From Lantana camara (lineage: Eukaryota > Streptophyta > Magnoliopsida > Lamiales > Verbenaceae), in assembly GCA_037501455.1 (NCBI GenBank), contig CM074855.1, positions 32,707,001-32,771,000 of the forward strand: 64,000 bases of DNA, given 5' to 3'. Shown piece by piece: positions 60,296 to 64,000 of this stretch. The position numbers were made by a program, and so were the translations under genes. The notes under the pieces are model-generated. The model was not told the DNA's origin. It saw nothing but the letters and a program-made list of their open reading frames with translations, and did no database searches. Every line of letters begins with the position of its first letter. Positions within the stretch are counted from its first letter, which is position 1.

Positions 60296-62455
60296 ATGGC
60301 GAGCACTCTAATACGATCTCTGTCCAGAGTATCCTCACTTGCTAAACATCCTCTATATTCCAGGTATCACTTTCCGTGTCTCTCGCTCGCTCTATTATTT
60401 TGTGTATGTGTACTTTAACTCTGCATCAGTTATCTTTTTCAAGTAACAATAATTGTTGCTTGTTATTTTTACTCGTCCTATTTTTTTATTCATATGATAT
60501 TTTAATTATCAGGCAAGTCCTTCGAAAACCTGAACCCATTTTTTCTCTCTTGAGACCTCAATATAAACTACACAAAAACCCACAGTATTTGTGGCAAGTA
60601 AATTGGTTGTGGCAAAGGAGAAGCTTCAGCCATGGAACTGTGAGTTTGGTGATATCACCTGAGGGAAAGCCCAAGTTTGAAACTCATGAAATTGAGGCCC
60701 CGAAGAAGGAGAAATGGAAGACAAAGAAAAGGCTGAAGCTTCAGAGAAAGAGAGAGAAGAGAAAGAGAAAGGATGCTAATAAGAGAGACCCCAGAAGGCT
60801 TGGAGTTAAAGGCACGAAGAAGAGGCAAAGATTTGCTAATGCAGAGGAGAGGATCAACTATAAACTTGAAAAGGTATGTGGATCTTTAAAGATTCTTAGT
60901 CCTCCTATTGATTTATATCTTTTGTTGTTACTTTATCTTTGATATGTATTTTGATTGCTTTTAGACTTTTTAGATTTTGCTTGGTTGGTTTTCTTCTTTT
61001 TTGAAAAATGAATTATTCTGTGAATTACCTAAATTACAAATGGAATTAGTTGCGTTTATATGGATGGTTAGGTTCATAGGTGCCACATCCTAGAATCTCT
61101 TTTCTAAAGACGAGGACTTTCGTTTGTTGAGTAAACAACCCATAACTATTGAATCATGAACGATATTTTCCTGATTGTATTGACTTCATATTATTTTCTG
61201 TTATTATTAGGCAAGAATCAAGGAAGCCCTGTTGATAGAAAGGCTGAAGCGATATGAAGTTCCCAGAGCTCAGGGTCCTGTAGTGGAACCCCATGTATTA
61301 ACAGGCGAGGAACGGTTTTATATGAAGAAGATGGCACAGAAAAAGGTCAAATTATGTTCCAGTTGGAAGAAGAGGAATCTTTGGCGGAGTTATTCTTAAT
61401 ATGCATCTCCATTGGAAGAAACATGAGACAGTCAAGGTCATTTGCAAGCCTTGCAAACCTGGACAAGTGCAAGAATATGCTGGTGAAATTGCTCGGCTGA
61501 GTGGTGGAATTCCAATCCAGATAATTGGAGATGACACCATAATATTTTATCGAGGAAAGAACTATGTCCAACCACGGGTTATGTCTCCAGTGGATACATT
61601 ATCAAAGAAACGGGTATGCATCTCGAAATTATTTTAGTTGAATGAGTGGATTCATGGTATTTACTAGATTTGGGTTTTTCATTTAATTTTAGAAGGGCAG
61701 AGATTTCCTGCATTAGCTTTGTTAATGAAGCTATTGTCTGCCAGAAGTGAAAGGAAATAGGAAAAGTTATTTTGCAGCTGTTCCTTAATTTAGTTTCCTT
61801 AAATGGATTATCATATTTTGGAAAATAAATGACGGTATGGAAAGTGTTTGGAAAAATAAAACTGCGATTTTGTTTTCGATAGATGCATGAATCTAAAATG
61901 GCTAGGATCTTTTTTGAACGTTTGGTTGGAAACTGTATGCATTAGAGATAGGAACTGTATGTGTTTCGTTTTAGTTTGAAAAATGAAGAAAAATTCAGGG
62001 AATAAGAACCAAAGAAGGCCTTAGTATGAGTACTATGATGACGATTGTTCCGTTATCATTTGTATAATATTCTTTCAACGGAATATGTACTAAATCTTTA
62101 CCCTGTTACGTAAGAACCTTTCATGTCGTCTTAAGCATGCAATTACATGAGGCGGCGTCAAATTACATTTCTTCTGTTTTATCTTGTTCAGGCATTGGAA
62201 AAATCTAAATACGAACAGTCCCTTGAGTCCGTGAGGCGGTTTATTGCCATTGGTGAAAAGGAACTCGAACTATATTATCGGCACGTCGCACTTTACGGGG
62301 ATCCAAATGACAGGGATCCCAAATCAATTCTTAATCATCAAAGCCCTCAATGTCTTTTGGCAGTTGATGAAGAGATTTCTGAATTTGACGATGAAATGAA
62401 GTCTTCAACTGAATCGGAAATTGACAACTTTTCTGCTTCTAGTGATGAAAGCTGA
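60296..62455 (+). CDS. CRM (CRS1-YhbY) domain RNA-binding protein, organellar; one-base insertion in exon 3
   Basis: Four exons with GT/AG borders: 60296-60363, 60513-60873, 61211-61613, 62192-62455 (stop TGA). The N-terminus MASTLIRSLSRVSSLAKHPL is basic and Ser-rich, like a mitochondrial or plastid targeting peptide. Exon 2 ends in a very basic stretch (KKRLKLQRKREKRKRKDANK). Exons 3-4 hold the CRM domain: VGRRGIFGGVILNMHLHWKK with the GxxG loop, then VKVICKPCKPGQVQEYAGEI and IIGDDTIIFYRGKNYV, followed by a coiled region and an acidic Ser/Glu tail. Such proteins bind organellar RNA, often in group II intron splicing; the sequence is closest to the family containing Arabidopsis At3g25440. 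Oddity: exon 3 is 403 nt, one base too long. An extra G at 61345/61346 shifts the frame between FYMKKMAQKK and SNYVPVGRRG. It is either a recent pseudogene or an assembly error; codons elsewhere look intact. Confidence 0.88.
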
Positions 62456-64000
62456 TATGATGCACATTTTTCATGCAACAACTCATTTTCTACAGATTCA
62501 GGATCATCATCAGGTGTCAAATTCATTTTGGAATCTGCCACAGTTTGTTCTTTTTACACAGCGTTTGATATCTAAGATTAGCTGTTTTTCACTACTTAAT
62601 TTCAGTTAATCCAAAGCCCTGTATGGAACTATGTATCCTGATTAAAGCTTGAAATGGATCTCAGGGGGAGAGGTGCAATTAACTCAAATATACGGCGCAC
62701 CCTTTACCCCCCCCCCCCAAAAAAAAAATCCATCCCAAAAATTACCCTCTTACCAAAAGCACTTTAGTAGTAGCTGATGCATGCTGGCAGCATCATTTTT
62801 ATCTGAATTGCTAGGGTTTTTGGAAACAGCGAGGGTTCCGACGAAGAGTCCCAAGTAATCAATCGATTTCCGGTATATCAGTCCGGCGAGATTTCGTACT
62901 TTCAAACTGAAACTTAGCATCCAACTGTACGTGTGTTTTTGTTCTGGGTAAATTGCTCGTGTAATGTCCATTGATCGAAGCTTTTTGTTCACGGAGTTTG
63001 CTCTGTTCTTTCTTGTTCTTAGGTTGTATGGACCGACGATCAACCAGTACCACATTTATCATTTGTGCTTCCATTGAAGGTAATTTGACCTTTCTCAGAT
63101 TTTTTCGCTTTGGATCTGAAAAGCTGTGTTTAGCGTGTGCCATGATATGAATCTCGTGTGTGATGAATCATTGTATGCATATCTCTGTTAACTTGTTGTA
63201 TGACTGAAGACTTCAGAAGATAAATCAACATGGGTGTAGCCCATAGGCCATAACAGGAAAACAGATTTTTATCCAGTTTTCTTTACAATCTTTCTTGTCT
63301 GCTTGTTTACCTGAAGAGAATATACACTGTTGCAGCTGCAACATCAGAGAACTTGAAAATTTTCATTCCTGGAATTTTTTCCTTTTTTTCAAAAGAGATT
63401 GATGTGTACAGACTCGCTGATGATTATTTGTTTTTATCTCTATATGTTGTTGCATGTGTTGATGTGTGTGATTGGTTTCCCAATCTGCTGCGTTGATGAT
63501 TATTTGTTTCATCATGTTACTCATATCAATAGTTAACATTCTTTCTCGATATTTGCATGTCCAAACAATTATACCGTAAATTTCTTGTTTTTCTGAGAAT
63601 AGAACTGATCACTTTTTGATCAAATTCCGAATAGGTTTTAACTGTTGAGTGTTGACTTTCGTCCTCAATCTGAGTTTAGAGCTACTGGTTCATTCAGAAT
63701 AGATTATGAACCCCAAGTGTTAATCCTTGATGCTTAGTAGTAAATCCTAATGTTTGTTAATCCTTGTGATGACCAGGCACTCCATCAGCATTCTTATCTG
63801 TAGAAATGTTCATCGCACCAATCCTCTGAATTGTCCTATGGTCATTGATATTTTGATTTATTGCCTAAGCACTTGGTTATTTAGAGCAACATTGTCTGTC
63901 TTTTGCTGTACTTCATGAGAAAGAGCCTATTGTAGTTTTTTTTAATGAGTTGTCATGTGTAGAGTGGATCTTGTAATGTTTCTTTCTATTTATCTTGTGT
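62456..64000 (+). other. Downstream region; possible 5' part of another gene
   Basis: Positions 62456-62760 are the likely 3' UTR and spacer, with a C-run and A-run at 62709-62728. Around 62800-63080 the sequence is leader-like (TTGCTAGGGTTTTTGG, CCGGCGAGATTTCG). A candidate short exon lies between an acceptor-like TTCTTAG (63022) and a donor-like TTGAAG|GTAATT (63079), followed by about 900 bp of intron-like sequence to the window end. No start codon or protein could be assigned. Confidence 0.3.

Noticed and set aside
62347..63143. Minus-strand frames of 64-101 codons near the right end
   Set aside because: The first is antisense to exon 4 of the CRM gene and the others are antisense to leader-like sequence; no domain recognised.

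Overview
The window is a gene-poor, AT-rich stretch of a eudicot plant nuclear genome. It holds nested LTR retrotransposons, a palindrome-rich satellite, gene fragments, and one recognisable full-length gene with four exons at the right end. There are no prokaryotic features. Plant origin follows from the Tekay-type Ty3 and Copia remnants, tRNA-iMet primer sites (TGGTATCAGAGC), GT31 and mitochondrial ACP exons, and a CRM (CRS1-YhbY) domain gene.

Layout. Positions 1-33375 are one long-LTR non-autonomous retrotransposon (called C), whose 5' end lies off the window. Its 5' LTR is broken by a 3'-truncated Copia element (182-8930) and by a solo LTR (B, 9175-11769). The Copia leader carries another long LTR (A, 1616-5611) and a 551-bp TRIM (5614-6164). 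The C internal region is broken by a decayed minus-strand Tekay-type element (D, 14583-about 18870) and by a complete non-autonomous element E (19183-29531, target duplication GTAAT). E itself carries a Copia solo LTR (20991-23243). The intact 3' LTR of C (30293-33375) supplies the empty-site sequence for the insertions in the 5' LTR.

Positions 33381-41226 hold older debris: a Copia LTR fragment, a Ty3-type LTR fragment, dispersed repeats, and a 1.9-kb foldback made of two head-to-head copies of a Ulp1-like protease remnant (38580-40468). Next come fragments of a GT31 galactosyltransferase gene (41227-42052) and a mitochondrial acyl carrier protein gene (42564-42764).

Positions 42990-59890 are a satellite-like field built on the heptamer AAGCGAT in inverted pairs. 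It is split by an LTR fragment (45866-46532 and 57660-57700), which was itself split by a very young minus-strand non-autonomous element F (46533-57654, two 3985-bp LTRs, target duplication TTTGG). A four-exon CRM-domain gene lies at 60296-62455 and has one extra base in exon 3.

How the parts relate. C, E and F encode no recognisable Gag or Pol but share the tRNA-iMet primer site, the polypurine tract, several conserved internal blocks and a hairpin minisatellite, so they probably use proteins supplied in trans. Their long LTRs, and those of A, B and D, share two unusual features: an exon-like block of about 60 bp between consensus splice sites, with further donor and acceptor sites around it; and, in B, C, E and F, a family-specific array of dyad-symmetric motifs. 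The TRIM LTR carries a U-snRNA-type upstream element and TATA box at U6-like spacing. All calls were read by eye; no alignment, database search or RNA data was available.
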